53,022 nucleotides of DNA from Candidatus Babeliales bacterium (GCA_020049835.1 JAGVLK010000005.1:1-53022), one strand, 5' to 3'; shown: positions 32,746 through 41,568, counted from the first letter of the stretch. Notes: a model not told the origin generated them from the sequence alone. Numbers and translations: made by a program.

Positions 32746-33273
32746 ATGATACTTTCAGGAAGAGAGATAAAACGACGTTTGGGCAAAGATATTTTTATTG
32801 AGCCGTTTGACCAACGTCAACTCGGGCCAAACAGTTATAACTTGCGTTTGCACAACGAGCTGATGCTCTATAATGCAGACGTACTTGATATGAAAGAAAA
32901 ACCGGAAGTATCTACCGTAACGATCGGGCCAGATGGGTTTGAACTGCAACCGGGTGTACTCTATCTTGCGCGCACCATTGAACACACACGCACACTTAAT
33001 TGTGTTCCCATGTTAGAGGGACGGTCATCAGTAGGTAGACTTGGATTGTTTATTCATATTACTGCCGGATTTGGCGATGTTGGCTTTTCGGGTTTTTGGA
33101 CGCTGGAAATGTTCTGTGTAAAACCGATTCGTATTTACCCGGGTGTTGAGATTGGTCAGATTTTTTATCACACGATTGAAGGCGATTTTGATCAATATTC
33201 AAGCAACAAATACCAGAACAATCAAGGCATTCAGCCGAGTATGCTCTATAAAGATTTTCAAAAGTTTTTGTAA
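32746..33273 (+). CDS. dcd: dCTP deaminase
   Basis: 175-aa trimeric enzyme that deaminates dCTP to dUTP, feeding dTMP synthesis. Visible: the DxNxYNLRL-like LGPNSYNLRLHNEL, the conserved LEGRSSVGRLGLFIHITAGFGDVGFSGFWTLE region (shown only by its landmarks GRSSVGR, AGFGDVGF and the catalytic Glu in TLEM, about residue 124), and the C-terminal lid YQNNQGIQPS. The AGFGDVGFSG form is found in both mono- and bifunctional (dUTPase) Dcd, so bifunctionality is possible. GGAG lies 5 bases before the ATG. Convergent with 33280, with only 6 bp between the stops. Confidence 0.95.
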   Translation: MILSGREIKRRLGKDIFIEPFDQRQLGPNSYNLRLHNELMLYNADVLDMKEKPEVSTVTIGPDGFELQPGVLYLARTIEHTRTLNCVPMLEGRSSVGRLGLFIHITAGFGDVGFSGFWTLEMFCVKPIRIYPGVEIGQIFYHTIEGDFDQYSSNKYQNNQGIQPSMLYKDFQKFL

Positions 33274-33279
33274 ACATAT

Positions 33280-33837
33280 TTATTGATGTATTAATGCGCC
33301 CGCATGCTCCGGCTCATCCAGCTCTTCCAGAACGGGCATGGTGGGAGTAAATTGATTCTGCTGTATGCGCCAAAGACTTAAGTTTGTATCGCATTCTTTT
33401 GTTATTCCCTTATAGCCTTTTATTACCCATGGTGTTGCGATGCCTATGCCTAGTGTTACCAGTAATGAAGTGGTGAACATACACCAGTTGCCTGCTGCAC
33501 ATACAGTTGTAGTTGTCGTGGTTGCGCAGCCCGTCGTATGAGTACAACAGACACCGTGATCCAATGCACAGCCCGATCTACGCAGAGCAATATAACAGCT
33601 TTGGCAAGGTGTGTTGACAGCATCCTGTTCGTAGGGAAATAATCTGCGAGCGGCATCGCGATTGCAACGTGACAGACAATATGGATCATAGCACGTGCGC
33701 GGTTCAGGATGCAGCTCCCGCAAAGCGGCGTGGCGCTCTGTTAATGCTTGCGCGTAAGGATCTAATGGCGCTATGAGAGGTGTATCAATATCAACTGCAT
33801 ATAACCGCATGCATAACATGAAGAGTACAATAATCAT
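33280..33837 (-). CDS. Cysteine-rich secreted membrane protein, 185 aa
   Basis: Signal peptide about 1-15 (MIIVLFMLCMRLYA), then a cysteine-rich middle (residues about 47-115: CYDPYCLSRCNRD, CQSCYIALRRSGC, VCCTHTTGC) with about 12 Cys, a T-run, and a membrane helix (about 120-142: FTTSLLVTLGIGIATPWVI), with an acidic tail. The dense, paired Cys suggest disulfide bonds outside the cytoplasm or metal binding. A related Cys-rich, signal-bearing plan is seen in 35487 and 36092 nearby, so these may form a loose set. Function unknown. Confidence 0.65.
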   Translation of the reverse strand: MIIVLFMLCMRLYAVDIDTPLIAPLDPYAQALTERHAALRELHPEPRTCYDPYCLSRCNRDAARRLFPYEQDAVNTPCQSCYIALRRSGCALDHGVCCTHTTGCATTTTTTVCAAGNWCMFTTSLLVTLGIGIATPWVIKGYKGITKECDTNLSLWRIQQNQFTPTMPVLEELDEPEHAGALIHQ

Positions 33838-33849
33838 AATGGATCCTTT

Positions 33850-35421
33850 TTATGCAAGAGCTCGATAGGCATATGTAATATCAAAATGTTTTTCGGTGCG
33901 ATTAAATGATAATCCCAGCAACATGATACGTACATTATCTTTTAAAAATGGCTCATAATAACGCATGGTCTCAATCTGATTAAGAGCATTTTCTGGTGTA
34001 TCATTGAATTTAATTTCAATTACATACATGAGTTTGGGTAAAGCTATAACCAAATCGATGCGTCCATGACTTATTGATTGTTCAGAAACGATCTGCATGC
34101 CATATGCATTGCACACCATATGCAAAAGAGCATGATAAAATTTTTCCTCTTTAACATGCAGTTGATAGGGAATGTGCATAAATAATCTTTTTAGCAATGC
34201 TACTGCATCTTCGATATTCTCATGTTCAAGTGCTTGCTCAAGATCAGAAGAAACTTTTTCTACCGTGGCAATTTCCGTGCGTGCAAATACAGCGACAAGG
34301 TATTTTTGCATTGATTGCTGCACTTCAGCATTTGGGTAACCCAGCTTATATAGCTGTCGCGCTTCATCATATTCAGTGATGGTAAGGTATCCCGATTGAA
34401 ACATTAATGCCGGTAACGGCGTTGCGCCAACATCAAAACTTGCCAATATATCGCGACTTGCTCGAAATGTTTCAGGATCGAAAAGGCGGTATTCATTTTG
34501 GCGATACTCTTTTTCAAGTTCTATCATCAAAAACTTTGGTGTTCCTGTTTGGAACCAAAAGTTATCGCATTGCTTTTTGTCCAGTGCATGCATTAATGAA
34601 AATGGATTATATATCCCTGACACGCCGGCGCCAAATGAATAGCCGTTGTACCACTTTTTTATTTCTTTGCATACGCCTTCTTGCGCTTGCCGTTGTTTCC
34701 CAGCCCATTGTTCTATATAGTCGCTAAAATTATGGTCTACTTCTTCTTGTGAGTAGCCACATATTTCTGCATATAATGGGTCGAGCGTTATGATGCGTAA
34801 GTTATTAATGCCCGAAAATAATCCTGCTTTAGCAAAAGAGCTTACGCCGGTAATAAAAGCAAAGTCGACATATTCATCAAGTCCTTTTATTGCCGCAAAG
34901 AATCGATACATCGTGTTCCGAATCTCTTCTGCTCGTGGAATATCATGCATCGCATGTAAAATAGGGTTATCATACTCATCAATAAGAATGGCAACTTTGC
35001 CAAACCGATTGCGCAACGCTTGAACAACTTTGTGCAGAGTAAATTCCGGCGATAATCCCTGTAGATCAACAGCAAGTTTATATGCATTGGCAATTTCTTG
35101 TAAAGCAAAGCAAACTGCCTTATCAAAAGAGATTGCATCTTGAATGCCAAAGCGCGAGAAGTCCAGCATGATCATACCATGTTCATGCCACGTATAATCT
35201 GATGATGCAATCCATAAATTGTCAAATAATTGTCTATTATTCACCAGTAGTTCTTTGAGCATCGAGAGTAAGAGTGATTTTCCAAAACGACGCGGTCGAG
35301 ATAAAAAATAACGTCGTCCCTTGGTGATAAGATTATATGCGTGCTGTGTTTTATCTACGTAGAGATAGTTTTCTTTGCGTAAGGTACTAAACGTGCTTAA
35401 ATCTAAGGGTAAGCGCTGCAT
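33850..35421 (-). CDS. AAA-ATPase-like protein with C-terminal PD-(D/E)XK nuclease-like domain
   Basis: 523-aa member of the AAA-ATPase_like (PF09820)/PDDEXK_9 (DUF1703, PF08011) architecture, common and often expanded in host-associated bacteria and of unproved function. Visible: N-terminal LDLSTFSTLRKENYLYVDKT, Walker A RPRRFGKSLLL (about 43-53), Walker B AILIDEYDNPI (about 154-164), ITGVSSFAKAGLFSGINNL, FMHIPYQL, and the C-terminal nuclease-like GRIDLVIALPKLMYVIEIKF (about 465-484; D, E and K as in PD-ExK). ATG 35421 has AAAGGAG 7 bases upstream and is preferred to 35457. It sits between Cys-rich secreted genes and has no obvious partner. Convergent with none; a possible mobile accessory gene. 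Confidence 0.9.
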   Translation of the reverse strand: MQRLPLDLSTFSTLRKENYLYVDKTQHAYNLITKGRRYFLSRPRRFGKSLLLSMLKELLVNNRQLFDNLWIASSDYTWHEHGMIMLDFSRFGIQDAISFDKAVCFALQEIANAYKLAVDLQGLSPEFTLHKVVQALRNRFGKVAILIDEYDNPILHAMHDIPRAEEIRNTMYRFFAAIKGLDEYVDFAFITGVSSFAKAGLFSGINNLRIITLDPLYAEICGYSQEEVDHNFSDYIEQWAGKQRQAQEGVCKEIKKWYNGYSFGAGVSGIYNPFSLMHALDKKQCDNFWFQTGTPKFLMIELEKEYRQNEYRLFDPETFRASRDILASFDVGATPLPALMFQSGYLTITEYDEARQLYKLGYPNAEVQQSMQKYLVAVFARTEIATVEKVSSDLEQALEHENIEDAVALLKRLFMHIPYQLHVKEEKFYHALLHMVCNAYGMQIVSEQSISHGRIDLVIALPKLMYVIEIKFNDTPENALNQIETMRYYEPFLKDNVRIMLLGLSFNRTEKHFDITYAYRALA

Positions 35422-35486
35422 ATTTGACTCCTTTGAGCTATGCTCACTGTATACCAATCAAGTATATCGATGCATAATCAAAAAAA

Positions 35487-35942
35487 CTATAGCTGTTGTT
35501 CATCTGCGTGGGGAGTAATGGTTGCTAATGCCGGCTCAATGGCTATGGGTTCAGGTACTGTTGGTATTTCTGGCAAGGGCTGTTGCTGAGTTAACCTCTC
35601 TTTGCAGAAATGGGGATAGCAGTAATACATAGTACAGTTCTTGTTTGCAAGTGGCTTTGCACTTCCAAGCATGCATATTCCACAACAACCCATACTGCCT
35701 AAATAGATATTGGCTGGATATGAAACAGGATAACCATACATGAAACCTGTAAGAAACGCAGCAACCAAAAGTCCGCCGCCCGTCGTGCGTATACAATGCT
35801 CAGAAGGTAGCGTCATGCATGTGTAACTGTCCACGGTGCAGACTGCCGGATAATCGGGCAGTGCAATTGTAGCAGGCACATGCGGATTGGCGCCATAAAG
35901 TGAGTTTGCAAAAGCAAAAAAAAGATACAGAGCGTAACGCAT
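35487..35942 (-). CDS. Cysteine-rich secreted hypothetical protein, 151 aa
   Basis: Signal peptide MRYALYLFFAFANSLYGA, then a mature chain with about 10 Cys in short spacing (AVCTVDSYTCM, SEHC, GCCGICM, NCTMYYCYPHFCKER), a Gly-rich hydrophobic middle (about 54-70: GGGLLVAAFLTGFMYG) and an acidic/Pro tail. I start at ATG 35942 (AAGGAT just before), not at 36008, because the signal peptide begins here. Divergent from 36092, whose promoter lies at 36024-36051. Paired cysteines suggest disulfide-stabilised, envelope or exported protein. Function unknown. Confidence 0.65.
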   Translation of the reverse strand: MRYALYLFFAFANSLYGANPHVPATIALPDYPAVCTVDSYTCMTLPSEHCIRTTGGGLLVAAFLTGFMYGYPVSYPANIYLGSMGCCGICMLGSAKPLANKNCTMYYCYPHFCKERLTQQQPLPEIPTVPEPIAIEPALATITPHADEQQL

Positions 35943-36023
35943 AACATCCTTAAAAAGGGAGATATAACTATATTTCTTTAGCGTATATTTTTTTGTAAAA
36001 TTTGCCAATCCTCATGTTATATT

Positions 36024-36051
36024 TTTACATGCAAAGCATTTGTGGTAAGCT
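36024..36051 (+). promoter_or_regulatory. Promoter of 36092 (shared motif, divergent copy)
   Basis: TTTACA (36024-36029), 16-bp spacer ending ATTTGTGG, then TAAGCT (36046-36051). The TTTGTG block and 16-bp spacing match the shared motif, though the TAAT after the -35 is missing (TGCA). Confidence 0.5.
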
Positions 36052-36091
36052 CTTGCATAGTGATTTTGTATGCAGCTCAAGGGATACGAAT

Positions 36092-36556
36092 ATGATAAGG
36101 AATTCTATGTATATAGTTGTTGCTATCTTTGTAACTACTTGTAATCTGTTTGGCGCATCAAGTGCCCAGAACTGGCAGTGCGGTGAATATATTTCCTATA
36201 GCCAACTTAAATCTGAAATGGGTAATCAATTTGCGCAGATGAACCAAGATGTAGATACATGGAGACATTCTACGCCCGCGCATAGGTGTTGTTACTATGC
36301 AGGAAATTTATGCACCCTTTGTGGTCCATGTGTAGCCGGATGCGCACAATCTATTATAGAAAGTGAACGAGAATTTGATGAGACTGAACAGATGTGTAGT
36401 TTGGATATTTTGCCATTAAAACCCATAATCGTTGGTTTTGCTGCGGGAACTATACTAAACTGTGTCTTTAGTTATTTATATCGTCCCGATCAATCAAAGC
36501 GATGGCAATATCTTAAGACTTTGCAAGATGCATGGATTAAACAAAATCTCTGGTAA
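36092..36556 (+). CDS. Cysteine-rich secreted hypothetical protein, 154 aa
   Basis: Signal peptide MIRNSMYIVVAIFVTTCNLFGA, then a mature chain with a cysteine cluster (HRCCYYAGNLCTLCGPCVAGC, about 70-90), a helical region, and a hydrophobic stretch (about 115-133: PIIVGFAAGTILNCVFSYL). The start could be ATG 36092 or 36106; 36092 is preferred because it keeps a basic n-region, and AAGGG lies 8 bases upstream. Shares the signal-plus-Cys-cluster-plus-hydrophobic plan with 33280 and 35487, but I cannot align them convincingly. Followed 19 bp later by 36576, probably in one transcript. Confidence 0.65.
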   Translation: MIRNSMYIVVAIFVTTCNLFGASSAQNWQCGEYISYSQLKSEMGNQFAQMNQDVDTWRHSTPAHRCCYYAGNLCTLCGPCVAGCAQSIIESEREFDETEQMCSLDILPLKPIIVGFAAGTILNCVFSYLYRPDQSKRWQYLKTLQDAWIKQNLW

Positions 36557-36575
36557 ATGTATAAGGAAATAGTGC

Positions 36576-37244
36576 ATGTTGCGTACAAGTATCTGTTGTT
36601 TTGTAGTAGTGAGCGTAGCAAGTTTATGTGCAAGTAGCGGTAATGAAAGTCCACAGGTTTTTGAGATCATGGAATCTCCTTATGTAGGCATGAGTTATGC
36701 AAGTTTGCATGAACTTTCTGACCAATTAAAAAATACCAAGAGAGAGCGTAAGCATGATTGGGAAACTGCTCCGATTGCTATGTTGGGTATGCTATCGGTT
36801 TCACGTGATGCGATGGCAAAACTTCTACAAGCGTGTGATGTGATAACGCCATGTACGCTTGTTTGTATGGCGAGTATGGGATTTACAGATATTGCAACTA
36901 TTGGGGCGATCATTTGCGGATTATGTCAGACGCAGTGGGGCAAAAAATGCGTTCAGCGGTGCCGACCATTATCATTTGAAGATACAAAGCAGGGCAGAAT
37001 ACTGCGTATACAATTAGAAGAGATGCACAAGGAAATGGGCAGATGCCCTGCTACTGAAAAGGCTGCATTTTCACGCAGTCGACCAGATCTACTCGATCAG
37101 ATTAAAGAGAAACGGTCTGCGCGACGATCTATGACAGTTTCGTTGAGTGCGAAATTGAGTATATCCGTTTGCGATGAGGAAGCACGAACATTATCTGCTC
37201 GAAGAAAATTGCCGCCACCGAGTCCGAAAGTTAAGATGGACTAA
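36576..37244 (+). CDS. Secreted hypothetical protein, 222 aa
   Basis: Signal peptide MLRTSICCFVVVSVASLCA, then a helical polar region with K/R/E (SDQLKNTKRERKHDWETA), a hydrophobic Gly/Ala/Cys-rich segment (about 85-118: LLQACDVITPCTLVCMASMG...IIGALICG-like), and a basic C-terminal half with SRSRPDLL, KRSARRSMTVSLS and a PPPSPK end that looks disordered. The Cys-containing middle (CQTQWGKKCVQRCR) resembles the Cys clusters of the preceding genes. AAGGAAATAGTGC places the start. Coupled with 36092. No known domain. Confidence 0.65.
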   Translation: MLRTSICCFVVVSVASLCASSGNESPQVFEIMESPYVGMSYASLHELSDQLKNTKRERKHDWETAPIAMLGMLSVSRDAMAKLLQACDVITPCTLVCMASMGFTDIATIGAIICGLCQTQWGKKCVQRCRPLSFEDTKQGRILRIQLEEMHKEMGRCPATEKAAFSRSRPDLLDQIKEKRSARRSMTVSLSAKLSISVCDEEARTLSARRKLPPPSPKVKMD

Positions 37245-37296
37245 GTTCCAATTATTCAACGGTGATTGGAACAGTGATTTCTAGGGCATTTAAAAT

Positions 37297-37416
37297 AATC
37301 ATCCTGAGCTTGTCGAAGGATCATCATTGTAACTTATGTTCTATAGCTGTTTTTAAAGGTTGGTCCTTCGACCCAGACGTCGCCAAGGCTATGTCGGGCA
37401 GGCATGCTCAGGATGA
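37297..37416. repeat. CCTGAGC.TGTCGAAGGA palindrome with nested insertion
   Basis: Left arm 37297-37320 (ATCATCCTGAGCTTGTCGAA...). The right arm begins TCCTTCGAC at 37364 and ends GCTCAGGATGA at 37416, but is interrupted by about 30 bp of GC-rich sequence (CCAGACGTCGCCAAGGCTAT...) between them, which is absent from the same arm at 22934. It occupies the gap between 36576 and mlaF. Confidence 0.8.
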
Positions 37417-37464
37417 ATATCTTATAAGTTTAGATGCCGGATGATTTAGGTGAAAATTTGTGTG

Positions 37465-38208
37465 CTACTCAACTGTTATCGGTCCGCTCGTTAAACCGCG
37501 GATAAACTGATAAATATACGGATTTCCACACTCCCAGATATCTTGTGCCGGACCGGCATATGCGATGTTACCTTTGTATAAAAATGCAACTTGATCAGCA
37601 TATTTAAATAATGAAGTGCTGTGGGTAATCACAACCGAAGTAACGTTGAAACGTTGCTGTAAATCATACATCAGTTCATGGATGCGTTGCTCGGTAATGG
37701 GGTCAAGACCGGTTGTGGGTTCGTCATACAGAATAACTTTTGGATTGCTTACCAACGTGCGTGCCAACCCGACACGTTTAGCCATACCGCCGGAAAGTTC
37801 ATGTGGATATTTGTATAATGTACTTTCGGGCAGGCACACGAGTGCAAGTTTTTCTTTAACAATGGGCAACACATACGATTCCGGGTAGCCGGCATTAATT
37901 AACGTTATACCGATGTTTTGGTATACATTAAGCGAATCAAATAGCGCTGCAAATTGAAACACATACCCAAACTGTTGCAGATGCTGTTCTCGTTGTCTAT
38001 TGTTAAGACGCGTAATATCAGTGTTATCAACGATTATCGAACCGGACGTTGGTTCTATAAGGCCAATAATCTGTTTTAACAGTAACGATTTACCTTCACC
38101 TGATCGACCAATAATAACCGTCATCTTACCTTCAGGAATGGTAAGATTAAGATCATCAATAACGGTATGTGTACCAAAGCGTTTGGTTAAATGTTGTATT
38201 TTAATCAT
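37465..38208 (-). CDS. mlaF: ABC transporter ATP-binding protein, MlaF type
   Basis: 247-aa ATPase for the MlaE permease, expected to move phospholipids between the inner and outer membranes. Walker A GRSGEGKSLL (about 34-43), Q-loop FGYVFQFAALFDSLNV, signature LSGGMAKRVGLAR (about 139-151), Walker B VILYDEPTTGLDP (about 159-171), and the His switch ITHS. The GRSGEGKS form and FQ.AALFDSL are typical of MlaF/Ttg2A. ATGA overlap with the permease stop. No mlaD or mlaC follows; the next features are a palindromic repeat and opposite-strand genes. Confidence 0.92.
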   Translation of the reverse strand: MIKIQHLTKRFGTHTVIDDLNLTIPEGKMTVIIGRSGEGKSLLLKQIIGLIEPTSGSIIVDNTDITRLNNRQREQHLQQFGYVFQFAALFDSLNVYQNIGITLINAGYPESYVLPIVKEKLALVCLPESTLYKYPHELSGGMAKRVGLARTLVSNPKVILYDEPTTGLDPITEQRIHELMYDLQQRFNVTSVVITHSTSLFKYADQVAFLYKGNIAYAGPAQDIWECGNPYIYQFIRGLTSGPITVE

Positions 38209-38987
38209 AGGCTATCAAGTAGTTTGGTCAAAAAATAGTTAGAGATTAAAATAAGCATCGAGCCGCAAACTACCGCTTGTGTGGTTGCGCGGCCTACGCC
38301 GCGTGCACCATCATGCGTATAATACCCTTTATAACAGCCAACAAGACTTAAAATTAATCCAAAAAAGGTAGATTTTACAAGACCACTCATAAGGTCACCT
38401 ATCTGTGCATATTGTACAATGCTTGCGACGTATAAGGTAGGGCTTTGGTTAAGTGCATAGGTAACTAAAATACCGCCACCAAGCACGCCACAAAAGACTG
38501 CAAAGAGCGTTAGACAGGGCAACATTACAATAGAAGCGATAATGCGCGGTACAATCAGGTAAGAAAATATATTAATGCGCAATGTCCATAATGCATCAAG
38601 CTGTTCGGTAATGCGCATAGTGCCAATTTCAGCAGCAATAGCCGAGCAACATCTACCGGTTACCATAAGTCCGGTAAGCACGGGCCCAAGTTCGCGTGCC
38701 ATACCTAGTGCTACAACGGTACCGATAAACTGTTGGCCACCAAGGCGCGAGAAACCGATATAGCTTTGTAGCGCAAATACCATACCGGTAAAGGTACCGG
38801 TGAGCATTACAATACTGAGCGATCCTATGCCGATGCGTTCAATCTGTTGCATGAGCATGGAGTAGTTCCAGGATGCGGTGCATGCAGTTTTGCATGTGGT
38901 ACTAAAAAAAAGAATAAAATTTTTGCATGCACTATAACAGGCGACTGCTTGAGCGCCCACAAAAGATATATATCGTTTATATATCAT
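38205..38987 (-). CDS. mlaE: MlaE-family lipid ABC transporter permease
   Basis: 260-aa integral membrane permease. Visible family landmarks: LTGTFTGMVFALQSY, the conserved FGGQ/ARELGPVLTGLMVTGR segment (about 95-112), GTMRITEQLDALW, PRIIASIVMLPCL, and FFGLILSLVGCYKGYYT-type ending. The start is ATG 38987 (RYISFVGA), which gives the family's usual 260 aa; the longer frame to 39068 overlaps secG. Translationally coupled to mlaF. The protein would form the transmembrane channel of an Mla-type complex; mlaD is not adjacent. Confidence 0.9.
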   Translation of the reverse strand: MIYKRYISFVGAQAVACYSACKNFILFFSTTCKTACTASWNYSMLMQQIERIGIGSLSIVMLTGTFTGMVFALQSYIGFSRLGGQQFIGTVVALGMARELGPVLTGLMVTGRCCSAIAAEIGTMRITEQLDALWTLRINIFSYLIVPRIIASIVMLPCLTLFAVFCGVLGGGILVTYALNQSPTLYVASIVQYAQIGDLMSGLVKSTFFGLILSLVGCYKGYYTHDGARGVGRATTQAVVCGSMLILISNYFLTKLLDSL

Positions 38988-39006
38988 CGCACTGGTTAAG
39001 TCTTGC

Positions 39007-39327
39007 TTATTCAGTTTCAGTTGTTGGCTCGCTTGGAAGCGTTGGCAACTGTTGTACTTGTGCTGCATGTTGACGCAAATGAGTTGCTGTGCGCGCTTGT
39101 TGTGAACGGAAGATCGCCAACATTAATGAGCCAAACATAAATATAGTACCTAAGACCCAGGTTGCTTTTTGTAGCTCATCGGCACCGCCTGATCCACCAA
39201 AGATCATCTGTTGGCTGCCACCAAGCTGCGTTATTCCAAGCCCGCCTTTGCCTTGTTGAACAAGAATTACGAGTACAAGTAAAAAGCAATTAAGGATGTA
39301 AAGGGTCATTAAAAGGCCAAAAAGCAT
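39007..39327 (-). CDS. secG: Protein translocase subunit SecG
   Basis: About 106 aa. Two membrane helices (about 3-22, LMTLYILNCFLLVLVILV; and about 55-75, WVLGTIFMFGSLMLAIF) flank the conserved QQGKGGLGITQLGGSQQMIFGGSGG loop, the hallmark of SecG. It joins SecYE for Sec-dependent export, matching the many signal-peptide proteins here. GGAG lies 6 bases before ATG 39327, preferred to the adjacent ATG at 39330. Divergent from murJ. Located upstream of mlaE on the same strand with 19 bp between. Confidence 0.9.
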   Translation of the reverse strand: MLFGLLMTLYILNCFLLVLVILVQQGKGGLGITQLGGSQQMIFGGSGGADELQKATWVLGTIFMFGSLMLAIFRSQQARTATHLRQHAAQVQQLPTLPSEPTTETE

Positions 39328-39500
39328 CATTTTCTCCAAAAACGCTAGGTAATTGTTTGATATATATCATAATTAGGTTAACACATTTTCTATTTTATGG
39401 AAGGTGTTAGACCCGCCTAATAAATTTCCTTATATTGCAATCACCCTGTATACTGAATGTAATGAATCAATGTAGGCAAAATTTAAGGATCCCTACCCAC

Positions 39501-41129
39501 ATGAATGTAGAGCAACAACGTCCGCGCATTATTCCAGCAGAAAGTAGGCCTACTGCTACAACTGAGCATGTAATGCATAAAAAATCGCTCATGCACAAGT
39601 TGCTCCAAGTGGCTGGTTCAACCATGGGAAGTCGTGTTCTTGGCATTCAGCGTGAGCGATTAATGATGGCTTACTTGCAATGGGGATCATTGGCCGAATC
39701 ATTCATTACCGCGTGGGCAGTGCCAAATTCATTGCGTAAAATATTTGCAGAAGGTGCACTTTCGGCCGCATTTATCCCCACATTGGTCAAATTAGTCAAA
39801 GAAAAGCGCATTGCTGAAGCCAACGGGCTTATGTCGTTGGGATTTCTTTTTTTTGAAGGAATTGTGCTCGTGCTCTGCATGTTTGCTATGATTTTTGCAC
39901 CACAGGTGGTTTGGTTTATGGCGCCGGGATTTAGTGAACAGGTTATTGCAGATACGGTACCATTGTTGCGCATTCTTATGCCATTTATCTTTTTTATCTC
40001 CAGCAGCGCGTTACTTTCAGGACCATTGCAGGCGGTGAATCACTTTTTTGTGCCCGCGTTTTCTCCAATTTTGCTCAATATCATTTTTATAGGCGCATTG
40101 ATTGGTAGTATGCATTATGGTTGGCCGGTTACCTATCTCTGTTACTTTTTAATATTGGGTGGTCTGTTGCAGCTATTGTGGCATGTACTCGTTTTTTTTA
40201 AGTTACGCTTTCATTTTGGCACCATCACGGTACCCATCTGGCATGAATTTGTACCGATATTGGCAAAATTTGCCAACTGCTTGGTGAGCATGAGCATTAT
40301 GGAAATCAGCTTAATTGTGGATAAACAGTTTGCTTCGTTGCTTGGCCCTGGCTCAATTGCGGTTATTTATTTGGCAAATCGTTTTATGGGCATACCATTA
40401 GGGGTGTTTGTAACTGCATTTTCCACCATTTTGCTACCCCACTTTGCGCGCATGGTGACCTATGCACCAAAACGATTAAGTTTTTATCTGTATGAGGCTA
40501 CCAAGTTTGTTTTCTGGATAACCTTGCCGGTGGTGCTGCTCGCATGCTTCTTTTCTACAAAGATATTCCAGACACTGTTCGCTTCAGATTCCTTTACACC
40601 CGAAAAGTTATTGCAAACAAGTCAGACGCTTACGGTATTTATGGCAGGGCTATTTTTCTTTTCCATGAATCGTATTTTGCTTAATCTCTTTTATGCTTTG
40701 CATGATACGCGCACACCGGCACTTATTTGTGTTGTGGCAACCATCACTAATATCGGTATGAACTATATATTTATGGGGCCATGGCGGGTACAAGGGTTGG
40801 CATTGGCGACGGTACTTTCCGGTGCCGTGCAGATGATACTTTCTATTTGGTATCTGCGTTCAAAGCGGGATTTTATGTTTTACCCGGCGCATCTCGTGCA
40901 GTTTCTGCAAAAAAATATCATGCAAATTATTGTGATCGCCCCTATTTTTGTAGGATGCTATTATACGGCTGAATATCTGATTGCTCTCTATATACCGGCA
41001 CAGGCGGCGTCACAGTTGCTGAATTCTTGGTATTTCTGGTTATGGACAGGGCCGCTTTGTGCAGCGGCCGGATTGGCACTGTATATGACGCGCTCAATGT
41101 TTGGTATTCGTATTTATTTTCTTGATTAA
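39501..41129 (+). CDS. murJ: Lipid II flippase MurJ (MviN)
   Basis: 542-aa MOP-superfamily flippase that moves lipid II across the inner membrane for peptidoglycan synthesis. Visible: GSTMGSRVLGIQRERLMM, FRKIFAEGALSAAFIP-like (LRKIFAEGALSAAFIP), the alternating hydrophobic segments (about 14 predicted TM), PLRQAVNHFFVPAF-type and NLFYALHDTRTP motifs typical of MurJ. The window's start ATG 39501 is preferred: AAGGAT is 10 bases upstream and the N-terminus is then hydrophilic, as usual. Supports the presence of a peptidoglycan layer, along with Pal. Confidence 0.92.
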   Translation: MNVEQQRPRIIPAESRPTATTEHVMHKKSLMHKLLQVAGSTMGSRVLGIQRERLMMAYLQWGSLAESFITAWAVPNSLRKIFAEGALSAAFIPTLVKLVKEKRIAEANGLMSLGFLFFEGIVLVLCMFAMIFAPQVVWFMAPGFSEQVIADTVPLLRILMPFIFFISSSALLSGPLQAVNHFFVPAFSPILLNIIFIGALIGSMHYGWPVTYLCYFLILGGLLQLLWHVLVFFKLRFHFGTITVPIWHEFVPILAKFANCLVSMSIMEISLIVDKQFASLLGPGSIAVIYLANRFMGIPLGVFVTAFSTILLPHFARMVTYAPKRLSFYLYEATKFVFWITLPVVLLACFFSTKIFQTLFASDSFTPEKLLQTSQTLTVFMAGLFFFSMNRILLNLFYALHDTRTPALICVVATITNIGMNYIFMGPWRVQGLALATVLSGAVQMILSIWYLRSKRDFMFYPAHLVQFLQKNIMQIIVIAPIFVGCYYTAEYLIALYIPAQAASQLLNSWYFWLWTGPLCAAAGLALYMTRSMFGIRIYFLD

Positions 41130-41145
41130 CGTGACAAGGAGTCAG

Positions 41146-41568
41146 ATGCAAGAGACGTTTTCAGCGGGACTCGTTATTTTTAAAGAACTTTCACCCGGCC
41201 AGCGTACCTATCTTTTACTCCATTATACATCGGGTCATTGGGACTTTCCTAAAGGGCGTATAGAAAAGGGGGAAAGCAAGCTTGAAGCTGCTATGCGCGA
41301 ACTTAAAGAAGAAAGTGGCTTAACTGCTGATCTTGTTCCCGGTTTTGAGCAATCGTTCGATTATCTATTTAAAGCATATGATACGGGCGAACTTACCCGT
41401 AAAACGGTCTATTTTTTTATTGGACGCGCCCATGAGGGGGAAGTGGTCCTTTCGCATGAGCATATAGGGTACGTTTGGTTTGAATACCGTGAAGCGGTCA
41501 AGCGCGTTACCTATCCTAATGCCAAAAAGCTGCTTAAAGAGGTTGAAGAGTTCCTATCCCAGCAGTAA
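41146..41568 (+). CDS. Nudix hydrolase, probable diadenosine tetraphosphatase-like
   Basis: 140-aa Nudix enzyme. The Nudix box GRIEKGESKLEAAMRELKEE with SGL (residues 37-59) is perfect: G37, E43, R51, E52, E55, E56, G58. The flanking HWDFPKGRIEKGE and the short length suggest a bis(5'-nucleosyl)-tetraphosphatase (Ap4A hydrolase, as in MutT/Ap4A family), but substrate is not certain. AAGGAG lies 4 bases before ATG 41146. 16 bp after murJ; may be co-transcribed. Confidence 0.88.
   Translation: MQETFSAGLVIFKELSPGQRTYLLLHYTSGHWDFPKGRIEKGESKLEAAMRELKEESGLTADLVPGFEQSFDYLFKAYDTGELTRKTVYFFIGRAHEGEVVLSHEHIGYVWFEYREAVKRVTYPNAKKLLKEVEEFLSQQ

Noticed and set aside
38988-39068. N-terminal extension of MlaE into secG
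   Set aside because: The usual 260-aa length starts at 38987, and the extension overlaps secG coding sequence.
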